A DNA stretch of 34,773 nt from an uncultured Verrucomicrobiales bacterium. GTDB lineage: Bacteria; Verrucomicrobiota; Verrucomicrobiia; Verrucomicrobiales; DEV007. Under the pieces are notes generated by a model. It saw only the letters and a list, made by a program, of their open reading frames with translations, was not told the DNA's origin and did not search any database. A program made the translations under genes and the position numbers. Shown piece after piece: positions 26,508-34,763 of this stretch. Positions within the stretch are counted from its first letter, which is position 1; every line of letters starts with the position of its first letter. The DNA lies in NCBI GenBank assembly GCA_937891465.1, contig CALAHF010000222.1:1-34773 (forward strand), given 5' to 3'.

Positions 26508-29500
26508 TTATTTCTTTTTTGGAGTCGCTGGCTTCGGTGGAGCAGCTTTACCCGCTGTCAGAAAATTTAGTGGCTTCAAGACTCCGCGGGTGAATCGGAT
26601 TTCATCAACGGTCAGATCGTTGTTTGGTCCTCCAATTTGAAGTGTATCAGAGTTTCCTTCAATCACATCTGAATGCGCTAATTTGTTCGAAGCGACCTGA
26701 ACTCCATCGACATAAATGATAAGGTTTCCGACCCCTTCTGTCTCCGTTGTGGCCTGCCAAACTGCCGCGAAATGGTGAGGCTGCCCATCGTAAATATCGA
26801 GTCCTTTGGCCAGTGCCTGCTTGCCGGCTCTATCACCAAAACGGAAGATGGCAGAGCCTTTCGTTCCGCTTTCCCGAGCAAGGGCAAAAAACCATCCAAC
26901 CGCGTCGTCTCGTTTTGCGTTGGTGCGGCCCAGGATGGCTAATTTACTCTTTCCGGGATGAAACCATCCTTCGTAAGTGAATCCTTTTCCCTTTGTTAAT
27001 GCAAAGGTTGTGGGATCCGCGTCAGGGGCTTGGACCAGCATTTCGACACGATATGCACCGGTGTTTTTCTCCAGCGTCAGAGGCACGACTGCGGGCGCGA
27101 TTGGCTCTTCTCTTCGCGCCCGAGCATCGCCTCCCAGTTTTAAATCACCGATCGAATCTTCATAGAGTCGACCACTCTCCTCATCAAATTTCCAATAAGA
27201 AACTACTTTTGGAATTTCTATTATGACCGTGTTTTTCTGACCCAGTTGAAATGCAGTCAACCGCTCCTCGTCGGTCAACAATCGTCGCCAGATCGCAACT
27301 TCATCGAGATGAAATCGCGACTTCCCGGTTCCCATCGTAATAACGGCGTTAGCGGGGGATTTTCTTTTTTCAATTTTTTGTGGAAACGTGATGAACGGCT
27401 TTGCGGAGCCGTTTCTATATATCTGGGTTTTTTCAGTATCGTTCTGGATGATAAAATGATTCCACTTTTTATCCGGCGGGACATTAAAAGAGGCCGCCTT
27501 TCCGTTTGTAATGAATTGAATTTGACCGTTGTCGTAGCGAGCCACTGCGAAACCGGGAATTGACGCAATGTTTCCCGGGGTTTCGGAATTAACCTGTTTT
27601 TCATCGAGTAGAATCCAGAAGGCTAGGGTGTAATTATTGGTTTCTTCGAAAGGAATGGAATTCGAATTGAAGCCTTTTTGTTGGAAATGAACCGCGAATC
27701 CCACTTTTCCAGATTGGGAGATTTTGGTCCCGTTGACGGGCATGTTGCGACCATTCCCTGAAGCATCGCGAAGAATCTTTGATCCCGCAGGTTCGTCGAA
27801 CGGAGCATAAAAAATCATTCCGTCGCGATAGGAGGAAAGGGTTTTAAGAGGTCCCTCTGGGATCTCCGGTTCGGTTTGGGGCATCGCTTTAGGAGCCGGC
27901 GGTTCCGGTTTTGGTGCGGGAGGAGGCTCTGGCAATTTTCCACCTTTGTCTGCGAGCAGAAATTTGTTGGGGCTTTGCACGCCGGCGGTAAAACGCAACT
28001 CATCAAGCGTGCCTGTAAATTGCAATGGCTTGGCGTCATTTCGAAGTCCTCCAATCGCAAACAGATCGCTGGCTTTGCTATTGCGGACACTTTCGAGCGA
28101 AAGTTCCAAGGCTTTTTTATCAGTCTTGCCGTTGGCGCCTCCGCTTTGAATTCGGCCATCGATGTAAACTCTGATTTGTCCGGTTTCCCCAGCCACGAAA
28201 TTGCGGTTCCAAACGATGGCGAAATGATGGGGCTTGTCATCAAAGAAGTTCGTCGCGGGAATACTGAAGGAGCTCCCTGTTTTCTGAATGCCATCCGGCC
28301 AGTAGGAGAAATTTAAAATCTGCCCGTCTTGTTCTCGCGCTTCAAAACACCACCCCGCTCCGATATGACCGCGATTCCCTGCGATTACTTTTCGCGCTTT
28401 TAGGCCTGTGATTTCAGGAAGTTGAAACCAACCCTCGAATGTCCAGGAGCGATCGTGCCGGATCGAATATTGCTCGGATCTTGAAGGCTCCTCCCAAATT
28501 CCTCCGCTTGCGGCATTTTGATTCTTAATTTCAGTTTTCGGCACCTTATCGATGAGTGGTTCGCGCTGCTCCCCTGGGACTCGGTTCACGAACATCGTTT
28601 CTTCGCCGATTTCGCCATCAGCGCGATCGAAATTCCAATGGTTGATTGTTGCACCTTCGACAAATTGAGTGGGAATAAAGTCGGGTTCAGAAGTATCTGG
28701 TTCGTCATCAGGACTATCGGGTTGAATGCCGCCGTTAAGTTCTTCAGCGATCATCCCGGCCATACTAGTTGCCTGGCTATCAATGGTAATCGCAATTTCA
28801 CCAGCGGTCTCTTGTTTTGGAAGCCACCAGAAAAACCAGCCTGCTCCAATCATCGAAACAAACAGGAAAAAGGTGATCAGTATTATTGGCAGCGGGCTTT
28901 TTTTGACGACTGGCAGAGGATTCCGAGTCAGCGGAGGGCGCCCCTTGTGAGACGAAACGATGCGATTTTTTCGTTTGCTGAGCAAAGAAGGCGCATGAAC
29001 CGGCGTCTCCATGTCCCGCATCATTTGACCATCTGCCGCCTTTGCCATCTCGACCGCTTCGAGGTAGGAATCGACCACCGTTAAAAAGTAGGGCTTAATG
29101 GTTAGCCCTGACGTAACTAAATCCAGGCGGTAGGCCTCGATATCGAATTCGATGCGTCGAAAAACGAGTTCATTTGTTTCTGTATCGAAAATGACGTAGC
29201 GCGCTCGAATGTCCTCGGGATTTCGGGGCTCGCCAACGGAACCAACGTTGATAATGTAGCGCTGATCTGCATTGAGAACGCAATCGACGTCCTCCATTCG
29301 AGTGACCGATTTGTCCTCATTTTCGGCGAAAATTGCAGGGTCGTGCGTATGCCCCACAAAGGTGATTCTTTGCGTGCAGTATTGAAAGTTATCTCGCGCC
29401 TCCTCTTCACTATCGATGTAGTAAAAACGGCCAGGCTCTTCGATTTCGGCATGAACGAATAGCAATTCGCCATCCTCGATTACGAGCGCCATGTCTTTCA

Positions 29501-29795
29501 GGAAATCAATGGCATCGGGGGTTAATTGATCCCGCGTCCACTCGATGACGGCGCGGGCCTTGTCGTTAAAGATTTGGGGATCGATCACACCGGATGCCGC
29601 GGCATCATGGTTACCCATCACAAAATTCGTCGTCACTTCACGAATTCCGTCCAGCACTTTTTGCGGGCGCGGACCGTAGCCGACGATATCGCCGAGACAG
29701 ACCGGGACATCGACCTTGGAATCATACATGTCCGCGAGAACTGCATTCCAAGCCTGCCAATTTCCATGAATGTCTGAGAAAATTGCGTAGCGCAT
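26508..29795 (-). CDS. metallophosphoesterase - transmembrane - LamG repeat fusion
   Basis: A 1095-aa protein from ATG 29795 (MRYAIFSDIHGN); the frame extends to 29900 but upstream is repeat element 6. Residues 1-245 form a calcineurin-like phosphoesterase with all metal motifs: SDIHGN (7-12), CLGDIVGYG (33-41), GNHD (61-64), FVHA (113-116), GHTHD (148-152). A basic linker leads to one membrane span (about 303-325), then an acidic linker and three LamG/concanavalin-like modules (about 385-615, 655-860 and 870-1085). A Pro-rich linker (about 622-647) separates the first and second modules. The positive-inside rule puts the enzyme in the cytoplasm and the LamG modules outside. It may transmit an extracellular glycan signal to a phosphoesterase; this is inference. 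Confidence 0.9.
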   Translation of the reverse strand: MRYAIFSDIHGNWQAWNAVLADMYDSKVDVPVCLGDIVGYGPRPQKVLDGIREVTTNFVMGNHDAAASGVIDPQIFNDKARAVIEWTRDQLTPDAIDFLKDMALVIEDGELLFVHAEIEEPGRFYYIDSEEEARDNFQYCTQRITFVGHTHDPAIFAENEDKSVTRMEDVDCVLNADQRYIINVGSVGEPRNPEDIRARYVIFDTETNELVFRRIEFDIEAYRLDLVTSGLTIKPYFLTVVDSYLEAVEMAKAADGQMMRDMETPVHAPSLLSKRKNRIVSSHKGRPPLTRNPLPVVKKSPLPIILITFFLFVSMIGAGWFFWWLPKQETAGEIAITIDSQATSMAGMIAEELNGGIQPDSPDDEPDTSEPDFIPTQFVEGATINHWNFDRADGEIGEETMFVNRVPGEQREPLIDKVPKTEIKNQNAASGGIWEEPSRSEQYSIRHDRSWTFEGWFQLPEITGLKARKVIAGNRGHIGAGWCFEAREQDGQILNFSYWPDGIQKTGSSFSIPATNFFDDKPHHFAIVWNRNFVAGETGQIRVYIDGRIQSGGANGKTDKKALELSLESVRNSKASDLFAIGGLRNDAKPLQFTGTLDELRFTAGVQSPNKFLLADKGGKLPEPPPAPKPEPPAPKAMPQTEPEIPEGPLKTLSSYRDGMIFYAPFDEPAGSKILRDASGNGRNMPVNGTKISQSGKVGFAVHFQQKGFNSNSIPFEETNNYTLAFWILLDEKQVNSETPGNIASIPGFAVARYDNGQIQFITNGKAASFNVPPDKKWNHFIIQNDTEKTQIYRNGSAKPFITFPQKIEKRKSPANAVITMGTGKSRFHLDEVAIWRRLLTDEERLTAFQLGQKNTVIIEIPKVVSYWKFDEESGRLYEDSIGDLKLGGDARARREEPIAPAVVPLTLEKNTGAYRVEMLVQAPDADPTTFALTKGKGFTYEGWFHPGKSKLAILGRTNAKRDDAVGWFFALARESGTKGSAIFRFGDRAGKQALAKGLDIYDGQPHHFAAVWQATTETEGVGNLIIYVDGVQVASNKLAHSDVIEGNSDTLQIGGPNNDLTVDEIRFTRGVLKPLNFLTAGKAAPPKPATPKKK

Positions 29796-29838
29796 AAGGG
29801 AGCGCCAAAAAATAACACGGGATTGATTGGAATTGCAA

Positions 29839-29935
29839 CGACCGAACGGTAGCTGATTTACGATCCAACCCGATGGATTCGTTTTGACTTTTCGAACCAA
29901 CAGGGTCTGTTCGATGAACCAACCCTGTTGGTTCG
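29839..29935. repeat. dispersed palindromic element, locus 6 (two 43-bp units)
   Basis: Unit a (29839-29881) is degenerate; unit b (29893-29935) is the best palindrome in the window: arms CGAACCAACAGGGT and ACCCTGTTGGTTCG are perfectly complementary over 14 bp, with GTTC-GAT-GAAC at the centre. The period is 54. It occupies the divergent gap between the phosphoesterase fusion and thiH, 43 bp and 13 bp from the two start codons. Confidence 0.9.
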
Positions 29936-29948
29936 TGAAAACGTCTCG

Positions 29949-31091
29949 ATGACCTCCTTTGTTGAAAAGCTCCGCGAGATTGATGAAAACGGATGGCGCT
30001 CACCGCTGCTTCGTCGTTTTGAAAATCTCATCGCCCCTGCCGCCCCCGCTCAGATTGAATCTCTGGCGCAGGAATCGGCGGCACTTACGCGTCAATATTT
30101 TGGCCGGACGATGCGACTTTTCGCGCCAATTTACCTTTCGAACGAATGCGTGAACAATTGCGAATACTGCGGGTTCTCGCGCGATAATCCAATTTTCCGA
30201 GTCACGCTGACGGTGGAGCAGGTTGCGAAAGAAGTGCGGCATCTCGCGGCGGAAGGGTTCCGAAATATTTTACTGGTTGCCGGCGAACATCCGAAATTTG
30301 TTTCCTCCGGCTATTTGGAAAGATGCATTCGGGCGATTCGTGATGAAATCCCGACAATTGCGATTGAGGTCGGGCCGATGGAGGCGCCTGAATACCGCGA
30401 CATGGTCGATGCGGGCGCGGAAGGGCTCGTGGTTTATCAGGAAACGTATCACCGTGAGATTTACGCAAAACTGCACACGGCGGGACCAAAGAAAAACTTT
30501 GATTGGCGACTCGCCTGCCCGGATCGCGGTTACGAAGGTGGTTTTCGTCGCATCGGAATCGGAGCTTTACTGGGGTTGGCTGATTGGCGTTACGATGCGC
30601 TCCGTCTGGCTGCGCATTTGGAGTATTTGGAGAAGACATGCTGGAAATCGAGCTTCACGATCTCACTCCCCAGGATGCGTCCGGCGGCGGGTGAGTTCGA
30701 GCCGGAGTTCATGATTTCGGATGCAGAATTTGTTCAGGCAATTTGCGCGTTTCGTGTTTGTTTTCCACAACTCGGAATAGTGCTAAGCACTCGAGAGCCA
30801 CAGGCATTGCGTGACGCGATGTTTCCGCTGGGAATCACCACAATCAGCGCAGGAAGTCACACCGAGCCGGGCGGTTACACGGGCGAAGGACGCGATGATC
30901 TGCATCTCACGGTGAAAGGGCGTCGTGTTGAATTGGAGGAAGAAAAACCCGACTCAGAGTGCGAAAAACGGGATGCAACAGGGCAGTTCGATATTGCAGA
31001 CGAGCGCACGCCGCAAGAAATCGCCGCGAAGTTGGGCGAGCTGAATTTAGAACCGGTCTGGAAAGATTGGGACGCCTCAATTTTAAAGTAA
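29949..31091 (+). CDS. thiH: 2-iminoacetate synthase ThiH (radical SAM tyrosine lyase)
   Basis: A 380-aa radical SAM enzyme that cleaves tyrosine to dehydroglycine (2-iminoacetate) and p-cresol for the thiazole moiety of thiamine in anaerobic-type synthesis. The 4Fe-4S motif is CVNNCEYC (Cys67, Cys71, Cys74). GAEGLVVYQETYHREIY, YEGGFRRIGIGALLGL and ISAGSHTEPGGYT are ThiH-specific. The start is ATG 29949; a TTG at 29928 lies inside the palindromic element and is rejected. thiS follows after 7 nt. The C-terminal part around 30940-30980 is rich in Glu/Lys and variable. No thiG or TPP riboswitch is visible nearby. Confidence 0.95.
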   Translation: MTSFVEKLREIDENGWRSPLLRRFENLIAPAAPAQIESLAQESAALTRQYFGRTMRLFAPIYLSNECVNNCEYCGFSRDNPIFRVTLTVEQVAKEVRHLAAEGFRNILLVAGEHPKFVSSGYLERCIRAIRDEIPTIAIEVGPMEAPEYRDMVDAGAEGLVVYQETYHREIYAKLHTAGPKKNFDWRLACPDRGYEGGFRRIGIGALLGLADWRYDALRLAAHLEYLEKTCWKSSFTISLPRMRPAAGEFEPEFMISDAEFVQAICAFRVCFPQLGIVLSTREPQALRDAMFPLGITTISAGSHTEPGGYTGEGRDDLHLTVKGRRVELEEEKPDSECEKRDATGQFDIADERTPQEIAAKLGELNLEPVWKDWDASILK

Positions 31092-31098
31092 GCGAGTA

Positions 31099-31314
31099 AT
31101 GAAACTCACGATCAATGGAGCCGAGCGGGAATTTCCCAAAATCGAAGGTGACGAAGTGGCGCTTTCTGAGTTGCTGAAAACCCATCTCGAACTTGGCGAT
31201 TTGCCAGTGCTGGTTGAATTGAATAGCACGGCGCTTTTGAAAAAGGAGGTCGGCAAAGGTGTCGTTAAGGAAGGGGATGTGCTTGAGATAATCCGGATGG
31301 TTGCTGGTGGGTGA
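31099..31314 (+). CDS. thiS: sulfur carrier protein ThiS
   Basis: A 71-aa ubiquitin-like sulfur carrier ending in the required Gly-Gly (RMVAGG). It is adenylated and thiocarboxylated at that C-terminus and delivers sulfur to the thiazole synthase. The fold signature is MKLTINGAEREF, LLKTHLELGD and VLVELNSTALLKKE...VKEGDVLEIIRM. The start is 7 nt after thiH, so it is co-transcribed and works in the same pathway. Confidence 0.93.
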   Translation: MKLTINGAEREFPKIEGDEVALSELLKTHLELGDLPVLVELNSTALLKKEVGKGVVKEGDVLEIIRMVAGG

Positions 31315-31323
31315 ACCCCAGCA

Positions 31324-31344
31324 GCTTCGACTGCCAGGCGAAGC
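31324..31344 (+). terminator. hairpin after thiS
   Basis: GCTTCG (31324-31329) pairs with CGAAGC (31339-31344) around a 9-nt loop, 9 bp after the thiS stop. No T run follows. It may mark the end of the thi unit. Confidence 0.3.
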
Positions 31345-31386
31345 CACGCTTGACGGTTTGGCCTCGATTTAGAAGGGTTGAGGCTG

Positions 31387-31762
31387 ATGAATCGATCGGG
31401 GATAGTTTGTGGGCTCGTTTTTTTTGATCGGGGCGATGGTGATGATCGTTATGTCAGCCACTGTTTTTCAGCCGTTGTTTAGAACGGGGTTTGATCCGAT
31501 GCCTGAAAATATTTTTCCGAGAGGAAGGTATGTGGGCGAAAACGGATCTCGATATACTTTTCGGCAGCCTGACGACATTCGGGAAGCGGATGAATTGGCG
31601 CTGAAGGGCTCAATGGCGATGGTTGACGAAAAATACACGGTGGCAATTTCGAGCTATTTTCATTCAATGAAACGATTGCCGAATTGGGAGATGAATGAAA
31701 CGAGACGATCGGCCTACCGTCGACAATTTTGGAATGCGGTTCGAAGGTCGATCGGGTTTTGA
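31387..31762 (+). CDS. small single-pass membrane protein, possible T-tract frameshift
   Basis: As sequenced, an intact frame runs from GTG 31409 (117 aa: MGSFFLIGAMVMIVMSATVF..., one N-terminal membrane anchor, then a polar domain ending in RRSIGF). An ATG at 31387 lies in another frame and reads MNRSGIVCGLVFF up to a run of eight T (31418-31425). If the run had seven T the two frames would join into MNRSGIVCGLVFLIGAMVM..., a better signal anchor with a positively charged start. So the true gene may begin at 31387 with a slippage-prone or mutated T tract. The soluble part (PENIFPRGRYVGENGSRYTF) is not recognised. Confidence 0.55.
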
Positions 31763-31854
31763 TTTAAAGTGACACTCTCGAAAGTAACGAAAAATCTGCT
31801 TTCGGTTCGGATTTGTTGCGACGATGGCACCTGAGCTGCTTTCCACTCTATAAA

Positions 31855-33291
31855 ATGAACACTGCCCCTGAAACTTTCCGTCACACCAAGATCATCGCCA
31901 CTCTCGGGCCTGCCACGGACAGCGAGGAAATGCTGGAAAAGGTGATTCTCGGTGGTGTCGATTTAATCCGATTCAACATGGCGCATGCGACGCCTGAATG
32001 GTGTCATGAACGGATCACGCGAATTCGAAAAATTTCTGAAAAAGTGGGGCGTCATGTCGCAGTGATGATGGATGTGAAGGGGCCGGAAATTCGGACCGGA
32101 AATGTTGAGGCGCCCGTTGATCTGATTCCCGGTGAGACGTTTGAATTTTATATCGAGGGAGCGACGCCTCCGGAGGATGGAAGGGGAGTTGACGTTAATT
32201 ATCCTGATTTACCGCGAGATGTCGAAATCGGTAAACCCGTTCTCGTTGATAGCGGATTGATCCGGATGAAAGTGATTTCAAAGACCGACGAACGGATTGT
32301 CTGCGAAGTAGTTGTGGGTGGCGAAATGGGCTCGAAACGTCACATCAACCTCCCTGGAGTGAAAATCAATCTCCCGGCACTGACCGAAAAAGACGAGGTC
32401 GATTTAAAGGCCGGTGCGGAGTCCGAAATCGATTTTGTGGCACTGTCTTTTGTTCGGGAGGCATCCGATATCGTTGAACTTCGGAAATATCTTAAAAGTG
32501 TTGGCTCAGAAGCGCGAATTATTGCGAAAATTGAGGACCAAGCCGGGGTGAGAAACATGGAGGCCATCATTTGCGAGAGTGATGGAATCATGGTCGCGCG
32601 AGGAGATCTGGGGATTGAAATCGATTATCACAAACTGCCGATCGTGCAGCGAGAAATTGTGAACGCATGTCGGGTGGAGGGAAAGCCAGTCATCATCGCA
32701 ACCCACCTTTTGGAAAGCATGATTTCGTCGCCGGTGCCAACGCGCGCGGAAATTTCCGATGTTTCAAATGCGATCCGTGAACGGGCTGATGCAGTCATGC
32801 TTTCCGGTGAAACTACGACGGGAGATTATCCGATGGAAGCGATCACGGTTCTGAAAAATATCATTAAGACGATGGAGCCGACCGTTCCGTATTCGTTGAA
32901 CCAGGAGATCAAACTGCACGAACCAAAATCGAAGATGCTGCGTTCGGCGGCGGTGTTGGCCCAGGAATTGGGCGAAAATTCTGGGATTGTTGTGTTCACC
33001 CGATCAGGATTTCTTGCCTACGTTTTGGGGGCGATGCGGGCAAAGGGCGTTCCCATCTTTGCGTTTACGGACAAGCCCATCCAATTCCGGCAATTACTTT
33101 TCCCGTGGGGCGTGGAGCCGTTTTTTATGGAATTTGATGACGAAGTTCCCCATAAAACGATCAAGGCTGCCTTGGCTATTTTAAAAGAGAAGGGCTGGAG
33201 TAAGCCAAGCGCAACGCTAGTCGTGGTGACCAATGTTCTCGCCGGTGAAAAAGGAATCGTCGATTCGTTGCAGCTTCGGACGATCGAGTGA
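31855..33291 (+). CDS. pyk: pyruvate kinase
   Basis: A 478-aa pyruvate kinase (PEP + ADP to pyruvate + ATP), the last step of glycolysis. It has the catalytic Lys in IIAKIEDQAGV, the Mg/PEP region MVARGDLGIEI, and the ADP/PEP loop PTRAEISDVSNAI...DAVMLSGETTTGDYP. The B domain lies at about residues 75-175 and the C-terminal allosteric-type domain is present. The start is ATG 31855; a TTG-initiated extension to 31813 is unlike the family. Odd residues: RFNMAHAT replaces the usual R-x-NFSHG, and MDVKGPEIRTG replaces LDTKGPEIRTG. Convergent with the sulfatase (5-bp gap). It sits opposite in pathway direction to pckG in this window. Confidence 0.95.
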   Translation: MNTAPETFRHTKIIATLGPATDSEEMLEKVILGGVDLIRFNMAHATPEWCHERITRIRKISEKVGRHVAVMMDVKGPEIRTGNVEAPVDLIPGETFEFYIEGATPPEDGRGVDVNYPDLPRDVEIGKPVLVDSGLIRMKVISKTDERIVCEVVVGGEMGSKRHINLPGVKINLPALTEKDEVDLKAGAESEIDFVALSFVREASDIVELRKYLKSVGSEARIIAKIEDQAGVRNMEAIICESDGIMVARGDLGIEIDYHKLPIVQREIVNACRVEGKPVIIATHLLESMISSPVPTRAEISDVSNAIRERADAVMLSGETTTGDYPMEAITVLKNIIKTMEPTVPYSLNQEIKLHEPKSKMLRSAAVLAQELGENSGIVVFTRSGFLAYVLGAMRAKGVPIFAFTDKPIQFRQLLFPWGVEPFFMEFDDEVPHKTIKAALAILKEKGWSKPSATLVVVTNVLAGEKGIVDSLQLRTIE

Positions 33292-33296
33292 CCGGT

Positions 33297-34679
33297 TTAC
33301 TGTTTGCGTGCTGCATTGGTTTCCAAAATGCTAGCGGCATAGGCCTCCTTCATCTTGAGCATGCGCTCGACGACTTCGGGATTCTCCGCAGCGACGTTTT
33401 TGGTTTCACCGATGTCGCTTTTCAAATTCGCGAGAAACAGTTTTCGATCATCCTTGGTCAATTCAGTGACGCCTTCAGGCCGCACATTTTCTGATGTGTT
33501 ACCGAGCAGTTTCCAATCACCATCACGCACGACCCATTTCGCCTTTTCGGGATTTGCGCCGAGCTGCCAGTAGAATTGGCCATTATGCGGAGAAGCTGCA
33601 TTATCTAAAATGACGTCGGCAATTGATTTTCCGTCGAGATGATGTCCTTCGGGAATCTTTGCGCCGGTCATTTCCGCAAAGGTCGCAAACCAATCGCAAC
33701 CGGTCACCAATTGATCGCGAACCTCGCTTTTTGGAAATTTTGCCGGCCAGCTGACAACGGAGGGTATACGGATACCGCCTTCAAAAAGGGATGCCTTGTG
33801 CCCACGATAGGGCCCAGCCGAGCCGCCTCCGCCAAAGGTGCGCTCTTCGACCGAATGTCCGTGGTCACTTTGAAAAAGGACAATCGTGTTTTCGCGCAAC
33901 CCGAGTTTTTCCAAATGATCGAGGATGCTTCCGACCAATTCATCGGTCGTGGAAACAAAGGTCGCGTATTTATCACGGGGATGTTCGAGTTCTTTGTATT
34001 TCTCGCGCCACTTCGATGTTCCCTGAAGCGGGTAATGCGGCCAATTGATCGCCCAATAAATAAAGAAGGGATCGTCTGACTTCTCTTCGATAAACGATTT
34101 CATCTCGTCGACCATCAGATCGCCAAAATACTCGCCATCGCGCCAAATTTCTTTTCCATCGCGCCACAAATCATGCCGATTGGGTCCGTTCCAGTAGAAA
34201 AAGTGCGAGTAGTTATCAATGCAGCCGCCCATGTGACCGAAGGATGAATCAAATCCCTGCGCGTTTGGCATCGTTTCAGGCGTGTAGCCTAGGTGCCATT
34301 TCCCAACGTGACCTGTCCGGTAACCGTTCAATTTTAAAAGCTCAGCAATTGTGATTTCTGAGGCCGGCATCCCCGAACTCCCTTTCGCGGACGATACATT
34401 TGACGGAACGCCTGCTCGTGCTGGAAAACGGCCCGTTAACATTCCGGCCCGCGATGCCGAGCAAATCGCTGAGGGCGCTAGCATTTGGGTAAAACGAACC
34501 CCGGCATTGGCAAGTCGGTCGATATTCGGCGTTTCGATATCTTTAGAACCGTAACAAGCCGCATCGACCGAACCTTGGTCATCGGTATAAATGATGATGA
34601 CATTTGGCTTTTCAGCAGCAATTGCCGCGAGGCTGGCAAAAACCGCGATGAGCGCAAAAATCTTGGATAGTTTCCTCAT
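33297..34679 (-). CDS. secreted type I sulfatase
   Basis: A 460-aa arylsulfatase-family enzyme with a signal peptide (MRKLSKIFALIAVFASLAAIAA). The formylglycine motif is Cys-Ser-Ala-Ser-Arg (CSASRAGMLTGR, Cys73), the CxAxR variant. Metal ligands lie in YTDDQGS (Asp33, Asp34) and QSDHGHS, with GKWHLGY (Lys127, His129) completing the active site. It likely removes sulfate from algal or mucin polysaccharides in the periplasm. Activation needs a formylglycine-generating enzyme, not seen here. ATG 34679 is chosen; a GTG at 34721 lies in palindromic element 7. Confidence 0.93.
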   Translation of the reverse strand: MRKLSKIFALIAVFASLAAIAAEKPNVIIIYTDDQGSVDAACYGSKDIETPNIDRLANAGVRFTQMLAPSAICSASRAGMLTGRFPARAGVPSNVSSAKGSSGMPASEITIAELLKLNGYRTGHVGKWHLGYTPETMPNAQGFDSSFGHMGGCIDNYSHFFYWNGPNRHDLWRDGKEIWRDGEYFGDLMVDEMKSFIEEKSDDPFFIYWAINWPHYPLQGTSKWREKYKELEHPRDKYATFVSTTDELVGSILDHLEKLGLRENTIVLFQSDHGHSVEERTFGGGGSAGPYRGHKASLFEGGIRIPSVVSWPAKFPKSEVRDQLVTGCDWFATFAEMTGAKIPEGHHLDGKSIADVILDNAASPHNGQFYWQLGANPEKAKWVVRDGDWKLLGNTSENVRPEGVTELTKDDRKLFLANLKSDIGETKNVAAENPEVVERMLKMKEAYAASILETNAARKQ

Positions 34680-34720
34680 GGTTCGCAATCTGCCGATTTT
34701 TCGACAAATCCACAATCGCA

Positions 34721-34763
34721 CGAATCTACCCTGTTCATTTGCCGAACGAACCCTGTTGATTCT
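34721..34763. repeat. dispersed palindromic element, locus 7 (one unit, cut by window end)
   Basis: One 43-bp unit: the left arm CGAATCTACCCTGT carries the inverted 7-mer, the right arm is ACCCTGTTGATTCT. The window ends 10 bp after it, just before a second unit at 54-bp period would begin. It lies 41 bp upstream of the sulfatase start. Confidence 0.75.

Noticed and set aside
29796-29900. 5' extension of the phosphoesterase fusion
   Set aside because: It runs into repeat element 6, and MRYAIFSDIHGN at 29795 is the normal start for the phosphoesterase fold.
29839-29948. Possible TPP riboswitch before thiH
   Set aside because: The gap is occupied by the palindromic element; no thi-box-like sequence was found.
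31765-31806. Small inverted repeat CGAAAG / CTTTCG before pyk
   Set aside because: Six-base arms with a long loop and no T run; too weak to call a terminator or operator.
2299-34763. CRISPR array or integron attC sites as an explanation of the palindromic units
   Set aside because: Units are scattered one or two per gap over 32 kb, with no spacers, cas genes, integrase or gene cassettes nearby.
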